From contig NC_014924.1 of the NCBI RefSeq assembly GCF_000185965.1, forward strand, positions 2,852,001 through 2,916,000: DNA of 64,000 nt, read 5' to 3'. The translations under genes were made by a program, and so were the position numbers. The notes beneath the pieces were generated by a model, which saw only the letters and a list, made by a program, of their open reading frames with translations, searched no databases and was not told the DNA's origin. This document shows positions 35,520-48,512 of this stretch, piece by piece. Position 1 is the first letter of the stretch; each line of letters opens with the position of its first letter. This DNA is from Pseudoxanthomonas suwonensis 11-1 (GTDB lineage Bacteria > Pseudomonadota > Gammaproteobacteria > Xanthomonadales > Xanthomonadaceae).

Positions 35520-36788
35520 ATGGCCCGCGCCAAACCCGAAGGCACCCTGCTGTACGCCCAGTCCGGCGGTGTTACCGCCGTCATCAACGCCACCGCCGCC
35601 GGCGTGATCGCCGAGGCACGGGCGCGGGGCGTCAAGGTGCTGGCCGCGCGCAACGGCATCCTCGGCGCCCTGCGCGAGGAGCTGGTGGACACCTCGAAGG
35701 AGAGCGCCGCGGCGATCGCCGGGCTGGCCTCCACCCCGGGCGGCGCGTTCGGCTCGTGCCGCTACAAGCTCAAGTCGCTGGAAGACGACCGCGCCCGCTA
35801 CGAGCGCCTGCTGGAGGTGCTGCGCGCCCATGACGTGCGCTACTTTCTCTACAACGGCGGCAACGATTCGGCCGACACCGCGTGGAAGGTCTCGCAGCTG
35901 GCGAAGGAGTTCGATTACCCGCTGGCCTGCATCGGCGTGCCCAAGACCATCGACAACGACCTGGCCGTGACCGACACCTGCCCGGGCTTCGGCTCGGCCG
36001 CCAAGTACACGGCCGTGTCGGTGCGCGAGGCGGCGCTGGACGTGGCGGCGATGGCCGAGACCTCAACCAAGGTGTTCGTCTACGAGGCCATGGGCCGCCA
36101 CGCCGGCTGGCTGGCCGCCGCCGCGGGCCTGGCCGGCAAGAACCCCGACGAGGCGCCGCAGATCATCCTGTTCCCCGAGCGCGCCTATGACGAGGCCGCG
36201 TTCCTGGCGCAGGTGGAGAAGGTGGTGAAGAAGGTCGGCTGGTGCGTGGTCGTGGCCAGCGAAGGCATCCGCGACAAGGACGGCAAGTTCGTCGCCGACG
36301 CCGGTGGCGGCACGGACGCGTTCGGCCACACCCAGCTGGGTGGCGTTTCGTCCTATCTGGCCGGCAAGGTCAAGGATGCGCTGGGCTACAAGGTCCACTG
36401 GACCCTGCCCGACTACCTGCAGCGTTCGGCCCGCCACATCGCCAGCAAGACCGACTGGGAACAGGCGCAGGCGGTGGGCAAGGCCGCGGTGCAGTACGCG
36501 CTCAAGGGCCAGAACGCGGTGATGCCGGTGATCGTGCGCAGCTCCTCGGCCCCGTACCGCTGGAAGATCGAGCCGGCGCCGCTGCACAAGGTCGCCAACC
36601 ACGAGAAGACCATGCCGGCCGGCTTCATCCGCAAGGACGGTTTCGGCATCACCGCCAGGGCGCGTGAATACCTGGAGCCCCTGATCCGCGGCGAGGCCCC
36701 GCTGGCCTACGGCCGCGACGGCCTGCCCAAGTACGTGACCCTCAAGAACACGCCGGTGAAGAAGAAGCTGCCGGCCTGGGAAGGCTGA
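35520..36788 (+). CDS. pfp: Pyrophosphate-dependent 6-phosphofructokinase
   Basis: 422 residues, start behind AGGAG. Reversibly phosphorylates fructose 6-phosphate with PPi in place of ATP. Donor choice is read from two sites: YNGGNDSADT has Asp where ATP enzymes have Gly, and GVPKTIDNDL has Lys where ATP enzymes have Gly. TCPGFGSAAKYTAVSV and EAMGRHAGWL complete the active site. With the H+-PPase 870 bases downstream it suggests that glycolytic flux is tied to the PPi pool. Followed by a terminator. Confidence 0.95.
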   Translation: MARAKPEGTLLYAQSGGVTAVINATAAGVIAEARARGVKVLAARNGILGALREELVDTSKESAAAIAGLASTPGGAFGSCRYKLKSLEDDRARYERLLEVLRAHDVRYFLYNGGNDSADTAWKVSQLAKEFDYPLACIGVPKTIDNDLAVTDTCPGFGSAAKYTAVSVREAALDVAAMAETSTKVFVYEAMGRHAGWLAAAAGLAGKNPDEAPQIILFPERAYDEAAFLAQVEKVVKKVGWCVVVASEGIRDKDGKFVADAGGGTDAFGHTQLGGVSSYLAGKVKDALGYKVHWTLPDYLQRSARHIASKTDWEQAQAVGKAAVQYALKGQNAVMPVIVRSSSAPYRWKIEPAPLHKVANHEKTMPAGFIRKDGFGITARAREYLEPLIRGEAPLAYGRDGLPKYVTLKNTPVKKKLPAWEG

Positions 36789-36795
36789 GCACAGG

Positions 36796-36819
36796 AAGGG
36801 GCGTCGCGAGGCGCCCCTT
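36796..36819 (+). terminator. Terminator of pfp
   Basis: AAGGGGCG and CGCCCCTT form the stem; CTTCG follows. The T run is short. Confidence 0.7.
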
Positions 36820-36856
36820 CTTCGTTACGGAACCCGTCGTTGCGGAGCCCGGTGCC

Positions 36857-37438
36857 TCAGCCGCAACGCCCCGAAGGCGCCTTCAGCACGGCGGTGAACT
36901 GCGGCAGCGCCGAAGCGGCGGACACGGCCTGTTCGCGCCCCTGTTCCAGGTAGACCCGGGCCTGGCCCTGGCCGTCGCGCGCGCCCGGGGCATTGCCGCC
37001 CTTGCGCCACACCTGGACCTCGGCCTCGCGGCCGGCGCAGCGCGCTTCCGGGATGCGGATCACGTCGCTGAGGGTCCAGCCGGAGGCCGCCGAGGGCCTG
37101 GCCTGCGCGGATTCGACGAAACGCGCACGCGCCTGGCAGGCGCCACCGAGCGGGACCACCTGCAGGTCGTAGGCATCGGCCGCGCCGGGCTCGGCGTAGC
37201 GGCCTTCCAGGCGCACGCAGGCTTCCGGGATCTGGCGCACGGTGTGGACCGCGCCGGGCTGCTGCGGCGCACCGGTGCGCGGGGCCGGGGCTTCGGCCTG
37301 CGGCTGCGCGCGCAGCGGCATCACCACGGCCGCGGCGGTGGCGAGCAGGACCAGGAGCAGGGACTGGCGGAAGGCGGCGCGGCTGCGCACGGCCTGGACG
37401 CTGGCGGCACGAAGGGGACGCAGGGGGTGGCGATTCAT
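36857..37438 (-). CDS. Secreted hypothetical protein
   Basis: 193 residues from ATG 37438. A basic N-terminus and hydrophobic stretch SLLLVLLATAAAVVM, then Ala-rich ...LRAQPQA, look like a signal peptide. The mature part has about five Cys (EACVRLEGRY, GGACQARARF, EARCAGREAE, SGRCG), so disulphides are likely in the periplasm. I do not recognise the family. It runs opposite to pfp and hppA and shares a 224-base divergent region with hppA. Confidence 0.65.
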   Translation of the reverse strand: MNRHPLRPLRAASVQAVRSRAAFRQSLLLVLLATAAAVVMPLRAQPQAEAPAPRTGAPQQPGAVHTVRQIPEACVRLEGRYAEPGAADAYDLQVVPLGGACQARARFVESAQARPSAASGWTLSDVIRIPEARCAGREAEVQVWRKGGNAPGARDGQGQARVYLEQGREQAVSAASALPQFTAVLKAPSGRCG

Positions 37439-37662
37439 CGGGCAGTCGGCGGGTCTGGGGTGCATAGCGTGACCCGGCCTAGATGAACGTCGTGTGGCCT
37501 TCCGGGCCCGGCTGTGGTCATACTCGGCCCACTCCACGGAAAGTCGAACACGGTGCGACGCGTCTCGGTAACGGGTCCGTTCCAGTGCTTCATGGCTCGC
37601 CAGGCGTGGTCCCTCCCTGTTCGACCCCGGTCGGACGGCATCTACACACCCTGGGAGGGGTC

Positions 37663-39690
<2,028 letters not shown>

Positions 39691-39713
39691 TCATGGGTGG
39701 ATGTTGAACGAAG

Positions 39714-39736
39714 AAGCCCCGGGCATGCCGGGGCTT
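39714..39736 (+). terminator. Terminator of hppA
   Basis: AAGCCCCGG pairs with CCGGGGCTT over a five-base loop, followed by TTTCTTT. Confidence 0.9.
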
Positions 39737-39829
39737 TTTCTTTCTCCCGCTCCTCTGGGGTGAGGTGCACGCTTGCGTGGGTGGGGCGCGAAACGGGGCT
39801 GGAGAGAGTCGGAGTCGCGCATCAGATGT

Positions 39830-39922
39830 GTAGCCCGGACAAGGCCGAAGGCCGCATCCGGGATCCTCCAGGTCGCCAGGCCATCGCGGGGATCCCGGAT
39901 GCGCTTCGCCTATCCGGGCTAG
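39830..39922. repeat. Paired REP element
   Basis: GTAGCCCGGACAAGGCCG... to CGCCTATCCGGGCTAG, between convergent hppA and pepP. Confidence 0.8.
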
Positions 39923-39968
39923 GGGGCATCTGCAACCAGGCAACGCCCCACCCTTACCCCAGAAGGAA

Positions 39969-41294
39969 TTACTGCCCCGCCATGAACGCCTCGATCTCAT
40001 CCGCCGAGCGGGCGAGGCCTTCGGTGAGGATGCGATGGCCTTCGGCGGTGACGACCACGTCGTCCTCGGTGCGGATGCCGATGCCGCGCCAGCGGGTGGG
40101 GACGCTGGTGTCGTCCGGCATCACGTACAGGCCGGGCTCGATGGTGAACACCATCCCCGGCTCGAGCAGGCGCGACTCGCCGTCGATGCGGTAGTCGCCG
40201 ACGTCGTGCACGTCCAGGCCCAGCCAGTGGCCGCTCTTGTGGCGGTAGAAGCGCTTGTAGGCCTCGCTGGCCAGGTTCTTCGCCAGCGTGCCCTTGAGCA
40301 GGCCCAGCCGGAGCAGGCCCTCGGTCAGGGTCTCGACCGCGGCCTCGTGCATGGCCAGCCACGGCTCCCCCGGGCGCGCCTTGGCCAGGGCCGCGGCCTG
40401 GGCCTGGCCGACCAGGTCGTGCAGCGCGCGCTGCTCCTTGCTGAACCGGCCATTGGCCGGGAAGGTGCGGGTGATGTCGGCGGCGTAGTTGCGGTACTCG
40501 GCGCCGGCGTCGATCAGCACAAGGTCGCCGTCGTGGATGCGCGCGTTGTTGGCGATGTAGTGCAGCACGCAGCCGTTGCCGCCGGCGCCGACGATGCTGG
40601 CGTAGGCCGGCCAGGCGTCGGCGGCGCGGAACACGCGCTCGACCTCGGCCTGCAGCTCGTACTCGTGCATGCCCGGGCGCACCGCCCGCATCGCCGCCTG
40701 GTGGGCCTGGACGCTGATCTCCGCGGCCTTCTGCATCAGCCGCAGTTCCTCGCGCGACTTGAACAGGCGCTGCTCGTGCAGCAGGTGGCCCAGCTCCAGG
40801 AACTCGTGCGGCGGCTGCGCGCCGTGGCGCACCTGGGCGCGCACGCGGTTGACCCAGCCGATCAGCTTGAGGTCGAACTCGGCGTCGCGGCCGAAGTGGT
40901 AGTAGACCCGCGAGCGCCCTTCCAGCAGGCCGGGAAGGATGTCGTCCAGGTCCTCGATCGGGTAGGCGTCGTCCATGCCGAAGGCCTCGACCGCGCCTTC
41001 CTGGCCGAAGCGCGGGCCGTCCCAGGCCTCGCGCTCGGGATCGCGCTCGCGGCAGAACAGCAGGGCTTCGCCGTGCTTGCGGCCGGGCACCAGCACCAGC
41101 ACCGCCTCCGGCTCGGGGAAGCCGCTGAGGTACCAGAAGTCCGAGTCCTGGCGGTACGGGTAGTGGGTGTCGTGGCTGCGCACGCGCTGCGGCGCGGCCG
41201 GCAGCACCAGGATGGCGTCGTTGCCGGCCATGCGCATGAGCTGGCGGCGCCGGCGCGCGAACTCGGCGACGGGGATGCCGGTGACGCTGCGCAT
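39969..41294 (-). CDS. pepP: Xaa-Pro aminopeptidase P
   Basis: 441 residues. Removes N-terminal residues preceding proline; dinuclear Mn enzyme of the M24 family. N-terminal creatinase-like domain (VRSHDTHYPYRQDSDFWYLSGF), then the pita-bread domain with ligands in VLIDAGAEYRNYAADITRTFP (two Asp), HKSGHWLGLDVHDVG (His), MVFTIEPGLY (Glu) and IRTEDDVVVT (Glu). Complete. Begins one base after the ygfB stop on the same strand, so they form an operon. Confidence 0.94.
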   Translation of the reverse strand: MRSVTGIPVAEFARRRRQLMRMAGNDAILVLPAAPQRVRSHDTHYPYRQDSDFWYLSGFPEPEAVLVLVPGRKHGEALLFCRERDPEREAWDGPRFGQEGAVEAFGMDDAYPIEDLDDILPGLLEGRSRVYYHFGRDAEFDLKLIGWVNRVRAQVRHGAQPPHEFLELGHLLHEQRLFKSREELRLMQKAAEISVQAHQAAMRAVRPGMHEYELQAEVERVFRAADAWPAYASIVGAGGNGCVLHYIANNARIHDGDLVLIDAGAEYRNYAADITRTFPANGRFSKEQRALHDLVGQAQAAALAKARPGEPWLAMHEAAVETLTEGLLRLGLLKGTLAKNLASEAYKRFYRHKSGHWLGLDVHDVGDYRIDGESRLLEPGMVFTIEPGLYVMPDDTSVPTRWRGIGIRTEDDVVVTAEGHRILTEGLARSADEIEAFMAGQ

Positions 41295-41295
41295 G

Positions 41296-41841
41296 TCAGT
41301 TGAAGCTGCGGCGGTGGCGCGGCCCGAGCACGCAGTCGCCGTGCAGCAGCAGGGTCGCCACCCGCACGAACTCTTCCAGCTCGGAGAGCGAGGCTTCGTC
41401 CTCCTCGTCCTCGTCGATGTCCTGGACCTGGGCGCCGGCCAGCTTGCCGAGGTCCTGCAGCGCCTCGCTGCCTTCTTCCGACAGTGGCGGTTTGGCGCCG
41501 GCGGCCAGGCCGAAGGCGCCGAGGAAGCCGCGGCACCAGTCGAACAGGGCCTGGGCGCGGTCGCGGGTCGCGGACTCGTCGTCCACCAGCAGCAGCTGGA
41601 AGGCGAAGTCGCCGTCCTCCAGCTGGGCCGCGGTGCCCTCGCGCAGGCGGTCCAGGGCGCTGCCGGCGGCCGGGGCGGCCAGGGAGGCGTCGGCCATCAC
41701 CCTGGCGGTCCAGTCGCGGGCATCGGCACCGCCTCCGGCCAGCCAGCCGCACAGGGCCCCGTGCAGTTCGGCGGGCGTGGCGGCCAGGCCAAGCTCGCGG
41801 CTGGCCGCGGCGACCTCCTGGATGGTGGGCAGTTGCGACAT
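41296..41841 (-). CDS. ygfB: YgfB/YecA (UPF0149) family protein
   Basis: 181 residues, helical. Conserved features: AELHGALCGWLAGG near the N-terminus, FDWCRGFLGAFGLA in the middle, and the acidic segment DIDEDEEDEASLSELEEFVRVA, typical of the YgfB family that precedes pepP in many gammaproteobacteria. In Pseudomonas YgfB has a regulatory role in antibiotic resistance gene expression; here the role is unproven. Confidence 0.88.
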   Translation of the reverse strand: MSQLPTIQEVAAASRELGLAATPAELHGALCGWLAGGGADARDWTARVMADASLAAPAAGSALDRLREGTAAQLEDGDFAFQLLLVDDESATRDRAQALFDWCRGFLGAFGLAAGAKPPLSEEGSEALQDLGKLAGAQVQDIDEDEEDEASLSELEEFVRVATLLLHGDCVLGPRHRRSFN

Positions 41842-41956
41842 GTCTGGACGGGGTCTGGAGGGGCGGCAAGTGTATCAATCCGCCCGCGACGGCCCGGTGG
41901 CCGGCCGTCCGGGTTCGCTTGACCGGCGCGCGGGGCGCTGCCTATCGTGGCTCCCC

Positions 41957-42181
41957 ATGGAACCCACGCCCGACGTCAACGCCCGCATCCGCGCCCTCGC
42001 CGCGCGTGTGGAGGCATTGGCCGACCGCTGCCAGCGCCTGGCGGACGAGAACCGCAGCCTGCGCCTGCAGCAGGAGCAGCTCATGGGCGAGCGCGCGCAG
42101 CTGCTGCTGAAGAACGAGCAGGCGCGCTCCCGGGTCGAGGCGATGATCGCGCGGCTGCGGTCGCTGGAGCAGCACACGTGA
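41957..42181 (+). CDS. ZapB-like coiled-coil protein (TIGR02449 family)
   Basis: 74 residues forming one coiled coil (IRALAARVEALADRCQRLAD, then ENRSLRLQQEQLMGERAQL). Family members sit directly before zapA in Xanthomonads and Pseudomonads and are thought to act in cell division. The GTGA overlap with zapA implies coupled translation. A longer upstream frame lacks a ribosome site. Confidence 0.8.
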   Translation: MEPTPDVNARIRALAARVEALADRCQRLADENRSLRLQQEQLMGERAQLLLKNEQARSRVEAMIARLRSLEQHT

Positions 42182-42489
42182 GCACCGAGCCGGTAGAAGT
42201 CCGCATCCTGGACCGCGAGTACACCGTCGGCGTGCCGGCGGGGGAACGCGACAGCCTGCAGGCGGCCGCCCGCATGCTGGATTCGCGCATGCGCGAGATC
42301 CGCGGCAGCAACCGCATGGTCTCGCTGGACCGGCTGGCGGTGCTGGCCGCGCTCAACCTGGCCCACGAGCTGCAGCAGGCGCGCGAGGAGCGCGATGCGC
42401 GCGAGCGCGAGCTGACCCGGGTGCTGGACAGCCTCGACCGCCGGCTCGACGGCCTGCTCGGCGCGGGATCGGAAAAGCCACAAGACTGA
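42178..42489 (+). CDS. zapA: Cell division protein ZapA
   Basis: 103 residues from GTG 42178. Binds and bundles FtsZ at midcell. VEVRILDREYTVGVPAGERDSLQAAARMLDSRM is the ZapA N-terminal globular domain; a C-terminal coiled coil follows (AHELQQAREERDARERELTR). Upstream of 6S RNA and the formyl-THF ligase, the classical order. Confidence 0.93.
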   Translation: MSTEPVEVRILDREYTVGVPAGERDSLQAAARMLDSRMREIRGSNRMVSLDRLAVLAALNLAHELQQAREERDARERELTRVLDSLDRRLDGLLGAGSEKPQD

Positions 42490-42589
42490 ATGCGCGTTGC
42501 GATTGACCGCGCCTTCCACGGCTGAACCCGGCATTGCCGAAATCTCGCAATTTCACGCCGCGCAGCCTATGCAGCCCCTGCGGCATGGC

Positions 42590-42595
42590 TATAAT
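42590..42595 (+). promoter_or_regulatory. -10 box of the 6S RNA promoter
   Basis: A perfect TATAAT, six bases before the predicted 5' end; the -35 region is poor. Confidence 0.7.
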
Positions 42596-42600
42596 CACCT

Positions 42601-42790
42601 CGCGTTCTCTGCCGTGTTCGACAGCTGGCAAAACATTCGCCTTGTCCCTTAAAAACGACACCGGGGATGCGACGACGCCGGGTGTGCATGTCCGCCATGT
42701 AGCGGGAAGCCCGAAGGTTTCCGACCGTTCCCACTTGAACCTCGGGTTCAAGGTCGTTTCGCCGCATCGGCATGGTGGAGAACCATTCTT
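42601..42790 (+). ncRNA. ssrS: 6S RNA
   Basis: Lies between zapA and the 5-formyl-THF cyclo-ligase gene, the conserved 6S locus. The 5' end GCGTTCTCTGCCGTG pairs with the 3' end CGGCATGGTGGAGAAC, giving the closing stem of a long irregular hairpin, as 6S RNA requires. 6S RNA mimics an open promoter and sequesters housekeeping RNA polymerase in stationary phase. The 5' end is set by the TATAAT box and the 3' end by the terminator just beyond; both ends may be off by several bases. Confidence 0.87.
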
Positions 42791-42793
42791 CCG

Positions 42794-42819
42794 ACGACGC
42801 CTCCCACGGGAGGCGTCGT
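42794..42819 (+). terminator. Terminator after 6S RNA
   Basis: ACGACGCCTCC pairs with GGAGGCGTCGT, followed by six T. Confidence 0.92.
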
Positions 42820-42904
42820 TTTTTGTGCGGCGGGCCACGGCATCCGGGCTTGGCGCGCCCGCCGGCGGCGGCGATCATGCAGCGCCGCACCGACCCGGAC
42901 CGCC

Positions 42905-43512
42905 ATGACCCAGGACCGCCCCACCCTGCGCCGCGAACTGCGCGAACGCCGCCGTGCCCTGGCGCCGGCCGCGCGCATCGCCGCCGCACAGGAACTGGCC
43001 GCACGCATCCTCGCCCTGCCCTTCCTGCCCGAGCGCGGCTACGTGGCCGGGTACTGGGCGATGGATGGCGAGATCGGCCTGCACGTGCTGCAGATGCAGC
43101 TGCCGCAGGGCCTGGTGTGGTGCCTGCCGGTGCTCGATGGCGAGCGGCTGCGCTTTGCGCCGTGGCGCTCGGGCGATCCGCTGGTGACCAACCGCTTCGG
43201 CATCCCGGAGCCGGACGTGGAGCCGTCCTCGGCGCTTGCGCCGGAGGAAATGGCGCTGGTGGTGATGCCGCTGGTGGGCTTCGACGCCGCCGGCCAGCGG
43301 CTGGGCATGGGAGGCGGCTGGTATGATCGCAGCTTCGCGTTCCGCGGCACCCGCAGCGCGCCGCCATGGCTGGTCGGCGCAGGCTTCGACGTGCAGCAGG
43401 TGGACGCGCTGGAGGGGGCCGCGTGGGACGTGGTCCCCGACGCCATCTGCACCCAGTCCCGGACCCTGCTGCGCACCAGCGCCGGCAGCCCGCAGCACGA
43501 GAAAGACCCCGG

Positions 43513-43516
<4 letters not shown>
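42905..43516 (+). CDS. fau: 5-formyltetrahydrofolate cyclo-ligase
   Basis: 203 residues. Converts 5-formyl-THF to 5,10-methenyl-THF with ATP. N-terminal LRRELRERRRALAP, the folate/ATP region PLVGFDAAGQRLGMGGGWYDR and the final AWDVVPDAICT fit the family (YgfA). Usual position after 6S RNA. Overlaps the EVE-domain gene by four bases. Confidence 0.93.
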
Positions 43517-43987
<471 letters not shown>

Positions 43988-43989
<2 letters not shown>

Positions 43990-44089
43990 TTCGGGATTCG
44001 TGATTCGGGATTGGCAAAAGCAACAAGCTGCCCCAGAGTCACAGTCACGAATGCCCATCCACTAATCCCCAATCCCGAATCCCGAATCC
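43988..44089. repeat. GATTCGGG-type repeats in inverted array before rpiA
   Basis: GATTCGGGATTCGTGATTCG at 43988-44007 and the inverted AATCCCGAATCCCGAATCCC at 44070-44089 can fold into a long stem over about 55 bases. The rpiA ATG follows immediately, and no ribosome site is visible before it. Confidence 0.75.
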
Positions 44090-44090
44090 C

Positions 44091-44738
44091 ATGTCCGAAG
44101 CCAAACGCCTGGCCGGCGAAAAGGCCATCGATTACGTCGAGGACGGCATGATCGTCGGCGTGGGCACCGGCTCGACGGTGGCCTACTTCATCGAGGCGCT
44201 GGGGCGGATCAAGGGCCGCATCGCCGGCGCGGTCTCCAGCTCCGAGCAGAGCACGAAGCGGCTGAAGGAGCTGGGTATCGAGGTGCTCGACGCCAACGCC
44301 GCCGGCCCGCTCAAGCTGTACGTGGACGGCGCCGACGAGTGCGACCCGCACAAGCGCCTGATCAAGGGCGGCGGCGCCGCGCTGACCCGCGAGAAGATCA
44401 TCGCCGAGGCCAGCGAGACCTTCGTGTGCATCATCGACCCGGCCAAGCAGGTGCCGGTGCTGGGCCGCTTCCCGCTGCCGGTGGAAGTGATCCCGATGGC
44501 GCGCAGCCTGGTCGCCCGCCGCATCCTCGCCCTGACCGGCGGCCAGCCGGTGTGGCGCGACGGCGTGGTCACCGACAACGGCAACTGGATCCTGGACGTG
44601 CACAACCTGTCGATCACCGATCCGGTGGCGATGGAGACCGAGCTCAACCAGATCCCCGGCGTGGTCAGCGTCGGCCTGTTCGCGCGCCGTCCGGCCGACA
44701 TCGTGATCGTCGGCGGCGAACCGCCGAAGGTGCTCTGA
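44091..44738 (+). CDS. rpiA: Ribose-5-phosphate isomerase A
   Basis: 215 residues. Interconverts ribose 5-phosphate and ribulose 5-phosphate. [16 protein letters not shown] and SSSEQST bind substrate phosphate; YVDGADECD supplies catalytic Asp residues; [13 protein letters not shown] and [11 protein letters not shown] are conserved. The ATG abuts the repeat array, with no Shine-Dalgarno, so initiation may be unusual or the start imprecise. Confidence 0.95.
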   Translation: MSEAKRLAGEKAIDYVEDGMIVGVGTGSTVAYFIEALGRIKGRIAGAVSSSEQSTKRLKELGIEVLDANAAGPLKLYVDGADECDPHKRLIKGGGAALTREKIIAEASETFVCIIDPAKQVPVLGRFPLPVEVIPMARSLVARRILALTGGQPVWRDGVVTDNGNWILDVHNLSITDPVAMETELNQIPGVVSVGLFARRPADIVIVGGEPPKVL

Positions 44739-44825
44739 CCGCCATGGCAGTCCCGGCGCGGCGGCCTTGACCCGGGCGCCGGCCTGGCCCACCTTGCGGA
44801 CCAGCCCCCCATCCGCGCCGGCCCC

Positions 44826-45296
44826 ATGACCCGCATGTCCCGAATGCTCCGCCGCCTGGCCATCCTGTCCGTGCTGCTGACGTGCAGCGCCGTCGCCCAG
44901 GCCGCCGCTGCCGGCGCGCCCTGGGTGGAACTGGCCGGCAGGCGTATCCCGGTCGAGCTCGCCGACACCCCCGAGTCCCGTGCCCAGGGCCTGATGTACC
45001 GCGACCGGCTGGCGCCGGGCCACGGCATGCTGTTCATCCACGACCGCCAGGAACCGCTGGCGTACTGGATGAAGAACACCCGCATCGCGCTGGACATCCT
45101 GTACTTCGACAGCGCCCGCCGCCTGGTCTCGCAGCAGCGCGGGGCGGAGCCCTGCCGCAACCCCCGGGCCTGCCCGATCTACCCCAGCGACGCCCCGGCC
45201 CGCTACGTGCTGGAGCTCAATGCCGGCGAGGCCGCCGCCCTGGGCCTGCAGGACGGCATGGAACTGCGCTTCGGGCCGGGCATCCCCAACGACTGA
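44826..45296 (+). CDS. DUF192 periplasmic protein
   Basis: 156 residues. Signal peptide MLRRLAILSVLLTCSAVAQA, then one DUF192 domain: TPESRAQGLMYRDRLAPGHG, MLFIHDRQEPLAYWMKNTRI, ALDILYFD. Function unknown; structures show a small beta-barrel. An ATG at 44838 (MSRM) is an alternative start. Two Cys in EPCRNPRACPIYP may form a disulphide. Confidence 0.85.
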   Translation: MTRMSRMLRRLAILSVLLTCSAVAQAAAAGAPWVELAGRRIPVELADTPESRAQGLMYRDRLAPGHGMLFIHDRQEPLAYWMKNTRIALDILYFDSARRLVSQQRGAEPCRNPRACPIYPSDAPARYVLELNAGEAAALGLQDGMELRFGPGIPND

Positions 45297-45372
45297 ACGG
45301 CTGGCATTTCCTTCACGCCAAAGTGCCGCGGGCGGGCTTGATTGTCGCAGCGCAGCACGCCAGTCTTGGGGC

Positions 45373-46221
45373 ATGGGGAACACGCACATCCAACTTCCCG
45401 ACTGGAACACCCTGGCAGCGATGGACGATGGCGCGCTGCCGCTGCTGCCGACTGCCCTGCTGATCGCCCGTGACGAATACCCGGGCCTGGATCCGGCGGC
45501 GTACGACGCCCTGGTCCAGTCGCATGCCGACCACCTGCGCATCGAGGTCGCGGCGATCGAGTCGACCGCGCTGAAGATGGCGGCGATCAACCGCCACCTG
45601 TTCGAGGAGGTCGGCTACACCGGCAACCACGACGCCTACTACGATCCCCGCAACAGCTACCTCAACGAGGTGCTGGAACGGCGCCTGGGCAACCCGATCT
45701 CGCTGGCGGTGGTGCAGATGGAAGTCGCCCGCCGCCTGGGCATCCCGCTGGACGGGGTGTCCTTCCCGGGGCACTTCCTGGTGCGGCTGCCGGTGGACGG
45801 CGGCCTGCTGGTGATGGATCCGTTCAACGGCGGCCGCCCGCTGGCGGTGGAGGAGCTGCGCGAGCGCGCACGTCCGCACCTGGGCGGCGAGGCGCCGGAC
45901 GACAAGGTCCTGCTGCAGATCCTCACCCCCGCGCCGCACCGGGCGATCCTGGCGCGGGTGCTGCGCAACCTGCACGGGCTCTACGCCGAGGCCGGGGAAT
46001 GGGACCGCGCCGCGCGCAGCGTCGACCGCGTGCTGCGGCTGATCCCCGAGGAAACCGATGCCCTGCGCGACCGCGGCCTGGCCTACCTGGAACTGGGCCA
46101 CCTCGACGGCGCCCGCCGCGACCTGACCCGTTACCTGCAGCTGTCGCCGGAGGCGTCCGACGCCGAGGACATCCGCGAACGCCTGATCGACGCGGCAGGT
46201 CGCCGCGCCGTCCTGCACTGA
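45373..46221 (+). CDS. SirB1-like transglutaminase-fold protein with TPR
   Basis: 282 residues. The N-terminal part has the SirB1 pattern YDPRNSYLNEVLERRLGNPI, SLAVVQMEVARRLGIPLDGV, FPGHFLVR, and a C-terminal TPR-like pair (VLRNLHGLYAEAGEWDRAAR; ALRDRGLAYLELGHLDGARR). The usual catalytic Cys of transglutaminases is absent from NPISL, as in this family, so a non-enzymatic role is likely. The start at 45373 has a weak ribosome site. Confidence 0.85.
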   Translation: MGNTHIQLPDWNTLAAMDDGALPLLPTALLIARDEYPGLDPAAYDALVQSHADHLRIEVAAIESTALKMAAINRHLFEEVGYTGNHDAYYDPRNSYLNEVLERRLGNPISLAVVQMEVARRLGIPLDGVSFPGHFLVRLPVDGGLLVMDPFNGGRPLAVEELRERARPHLGGEAPDDKVLLQILTPAPHRAILARVLRNLHGLYAEAGEWDRAARSVDRVLRLIPEETDALRDRGLAYLELGHLDGARRDLTRYLQLSPEASDAEDIRERLIDAAGRRAVLH

Positions 46222-46225
46222 GCCT

Positions 46226-46252
46226 TGCCGCGCCGACCCACCGGGCGCGGCA
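46226..46252. terminator. Hairpin between convergent genes
   Basis: TGCCGCGCC pairs with GGCGCGGCA; no T run. It may serve both the SirB1-like and rubredoxin genes. Confidence 0.5.
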
Positions 46253-46258
46253 GCCGGC

Positions 46259-46447
46259 TCAGATCTCCATCATCTCGAAGTCGTCCTTGGTGACACCGCA
46301 ATCCGGGCAGGTCCAGGTGTCCGGGATGTCTTCCCAGCGGGTGCCCGGGTCGATGCCCTCTTCCGGCAGGCCGTCGGCTTCGTGGTAGATGAAGCCGCAT
46401 ACCACGCACATCCAGCTGCGGTAAGGGGCGTTGTCGGTCTCGCTCAT
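46259..46447 (-). CDS. Rubredoxin
   Basis: 62 residues. One-iron electron carrier with the two Fe-binding pairs [10 protein letters not shown] and [12 protein letters not shown]. The typical hydrophobic core (Y, W, W) is present. Divergent from thiE with 62 bases between, an arrangement common in Xanthomonads. Confidence 0.95.
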   Translation of the reverse strand: MSETDNAPYRSWMCVVCGFIYHEADGLPEEGIDPGTRWEDIPDTWTCPDCGVTKDDFEMMEI

Positions 46448-46509
46448 CGGATAATGCAGGCCTGCGGTTGGGGCGCCATTGTCCCACAGCCCGGTATGAC
46501 GGAATCGCC

Positions 46510-47151
46510 ATGAACCCTGCTTCGCCCCACGCCGCCCGCGGCCTGTACCTGATCACCCCGGACGAGCCGGATACCACGCGCCTGCTGGCGCGGGTGGAAC
46601 CGCTGCTGGGCGCCGGCGTGGCCTGGCTGCAGTACCGCAACAAGACTGCCGGCCCCGCGCTGAAGCACGAACAAGCCGCGGCCTTGCAGGTCCTGTGCAC
46701 GCGCGCCGGGGTGCCCCTGCTGGTCAACGACGACGCGGCCCTGGCCTCGGAGATCGGCGCCGCCGGCGCCCACCTGGGCGAGGAAGATGGCGCCCTGGCC
46801 ACGGCCCGCGCCCTGCTGGGCCCGCGCGCCATCCTCGGCGCCTCCTGCTACGACAGCCTGGACCTGGCACGCGCCGCGGTGGCCGCCGGCGCCAGCTACG
46901 TGGCCTTCGGCGCGTTCTTCCCGACCACCACCAAGGTGGTGACCCGCCGCGCCACGCCCGGACTGCTGCGCGAGGCCGCGGCGCTGGGCGTGCCCCGGGT
47001 GGCGATCGGCGGCATCACCCCGGACAACGGCCGCGCCCTGGTCGAGTCCGGCGCCGACCTGCTGGCGGTGGTCGGCGGGGTGTTCGAGGCGCCCGATCCG
47101 CTGGCTGCCGTGGCGGCCTACCGCCGCTGCTTCGAGCCTGCCGCCCGCTGA
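46510..47151 (+). CDS. thiE: Thiamine phosphate synthase
   Basis: 213 residues. Joins the thiazole and pyrimidine halves of thiamine. [46 protein letters not shown] and the phosphate-binding [10 protein letters not shown] are intact. Too little space upstream for a TPP riboswitch. Other thi genes are not in the window. hemL follows after 71 bases. Confidence 0.95.
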   Translation: MNPASPHAARGLYLITPDEPDTTRLLARVEPLLGAGVAWLQYRNKTAGPALKHEQAAALQVLCTRAGVPLLVNDDAALASEIGAAGAHLGEEDGALATARALLGPRAILGASCYDSLDLARAAVAAGASYVAFGAFFPTTTKVVTRRATPGLLREAAALGVPRVAIGGITPDNGRALVESGADLLAVVGGVFEAPDPLAAVAAYRRCFEPAAR

Positions 47152-47222
47152 CGGCCCGCGTGGGGCGGGCCCGCGTGGCGGGGCCTACAATGTGCGCTTT
47201 CGCCGCACTGGAACCGCCCCCG

Positions 47223-48508
<1,286 letters not shown>

Positions 48509-48512
<4 letters not shown>

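Noticed and set aside
46448-46509. TPP riboswitch before thiE
   Set aside because: Only 62 bases lie between the rubredoxin and thiE genes and no THI-box sequence is visible.
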